Shown here one piece after another: positions 63,139-64,000 of a stretch of 64,000 nt of DNA (its first letter is position 1; the number at the start of each line of letters is the position of its first letter). The notes beneath the pieces were generated by a model. It searched no databases, had not been told where the DNA came from, and was given only the letters and a program-made list of their open reading frames with translations. The DNA is taken from positions 3,500,618-3,564,617 of the forward strand of contig NZ_JADWYS010000001.1 in NCBI RefSeq assembly GCF_015831345.1, written 5' to 3'. The DNA comes from Caenimonas aquaedulcis. GTDB lineage: Bacteria > Pseudomonadota > Gammaproteobacteria > Burkholderiales > Burkholderiaceae_C. The translations under genes were made by a program, and so were the position numbers.

Positions 63139-64000
63139 AGCGAATTCATTTCAACGAAGTCGTGACGCGCGACGGGTTCCAGATGGAGCCGGAGTTCGTC
63201 CCCACCGACGACAAGGTCGCCCTGGTCGACGCGCTCGGCGAATGCGGTTACGCGAAGATCGAGGTGACGTCCTTCACCTCGCCCAGGGCGATCCCGATGC
63301 TGCGCGACGCGGAAGAGGTGATGGGCCGCATCCGCCGCGTGCCCGGTGTGGAGTACTCCGTGCTCGTGCCCAACCTGCGCGGCGCCGAGCGGGCGATGGA
63401 GTCGCGGGCGGACGAGCTCAACCTCGTCATGTCCACTTCCGAAACGCACAACCGCGCGAACCTGCGCATGTCGCGCGAGCAGAGCTTCGCCGGGCTCGCC
63501 GAGGTGATCCGCACGGTGGCAGGCCGCGTGCCGGTGAACGTCTCGCTCTCCACCTGTTTCGGCTGCCCGATGGAAGGCGAGGTGGCGCTGTCGGAAGTGC
63601 TGCGCTGGGCCGCGCGATTTGCCGACTTGGGCGTGCGCGGCCTCACGATCTGCGACACGACCGGCATGGCGCATCCGGCGCAGGTGGGCGACATGGTGGA
63701 AGCGCTGCAGAAGCAGTTCGCGGCGCTGCAGCTGACCCTGCACTTCCACAACACGCGCGGCATGGGCCTCGCGAACGTGCTCGCGGCGGCGCAGGGCGGC
63801 ATCACGCGCTTCGACGGCTCGCTCGGCGGCCTCGGCGGCTGCCCCTATGCGCCCGGCGCGAGCGGCAACATCGCGAGCGAAGACGCGATCCACATGCTGG
63901 ACGCCATGGGCTACGACACCGGCATCGACTTCACGCGGCTGCTCGCGATCGCGCGCGACCTGCCGCGCATCGTGGGGCACACCGTGCCCGGGCAAGTTGC
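63135..64000 (+). CDS. Hydroxymethylglutaryl-CoA lyase-type enzyme (3' end outside window)
   Basis: The reading frame is open to the window end, with 288 codons visible. It is a DRE-TIM metallolyase: the opening FNEVVTRDGFQMEPEFVPT carries the metal-binding TRDGFQ, and LHFHNTRGMGLANVLAA supplies His ligands. The family signature with the catalytic cysteine is LGGLGGCPYAPGASGN. It begins within the stop of the CoA-transferase gene. HMG-CoA to acetyl-CoA and acetoacetate is the standard reaction; a related acyl-CoA could be the true substrate. Confidence 0.92.
   Translation, partial: MKRIHFNEVVTRDGFQMEPEFVPTDDKVALVDALGECGYAKIEVTSFTSPRAIPMLRDAEEVMGRIRRVPGVEYSVLVPNLRGAERAMESRADELNLVMSTSETHNRANLRMSREQSFAGLAEVIRTVAGRVPVNVSLSTCFGCPMEGEVALSEVLRWAARFADLGVRGLTICDTTGMAHPAQVGDMVEALQKQFAALQLTLHFHNTRGMGLANVLAAAQGGITRFDGSLGGLGGCPYAPGASGNIASEDAIHMLDAMGYDTGIDFTRLLAIARDLPRIVGHTVPGQV

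Overview
The window is a continuous, GC-rich, gene-dense chromosomal segment of a betaproteobacterium. Gene order (pilQ-aroK-aroB, an mla lipid-transport cluster running into ibaG-murA, a full his operon running into tatABC, petABC-sspAB, dciA/M23/secA) and the protein sequences point to Burkholderiales, most likely Comamonadaceae of the Ramlibacter/Variovorax type. This placement is inferred from gene content; no marker gene was searched. There is no sign of a prophage, plasmid backbone or CRISPR array. Most of the window is core housekeeping.

Layout. 1-6652: end of pilQ (type IV pilus secretin), an Ig-like repeat lipoprotein, aroK, aroB, dgt. 6721-8751: three tightly packed poorly characterised genes ending in a methyltransferase. 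8748-9571: a small REP-associated tyrosine transposase (RAYT) unit bounded by perfect 23-bp inverted repeats, lodged between the methyltransferase stop codon and the gltBD promoter. 9639-15838: glutamate synthase. 15914-23141: mlaF-E-D-A-C-B, an ABC-2 exporter pair, ibaG and murA. 23138-29819: hisGDCBHAFIE. 29829-32169: DUF4870, HIT and tatABC, convergent with an HtrA-type protease. 33478-34955: pdxA and mscL, whose stop codons interlock. 35096-39212: cytochrome bc1 (petABC), a strong terminator hairpin, then sspA-sspB; next tRNA-Thr(UGU) and a small lipoprotein. 39690-43884: dciA diverging from an M23 peptidase, then secA.

43965-50819 is the most unusual region. A perfect 24-bp dyad containing CTG-N10-CAG (a lux-box pattern) lies upstream of a coupled set of genes: a haem-oxygenase-like diiron oxidase; a GNAT acyltransferase whose frame breaks at an A8 run; a CqsS/PhcS-type membrane hybrid histidine kinase; and a receiver-histidine-kinase protein of PhcR type. 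Next to these are a response regulator on the opposite strand, with about 40 extra residues inside its receiver, and a LuxR-type regulator. This looks like a cell-cell or metabolite signalling cascade. The usual signal synthase (CqsA-like or PhcB-like) is absent, and two other enzymes sit in its place. Which signal, if any, is made is not visible from the sequence.

50874-64000: a helical protein of unknown function, coaX, a hydrolase group (DUF2817, M20 amidohydrolase, argE), an orphan amino-acid-type binding protein, a molybdopterin oxidoreductase, a membrane-linked aminopeptidase, a PHA-granule-type protein, and a LysR regulator followed by a CoA-transferase and an HMG-CoA-lyase-type enzyme that runs off the end.
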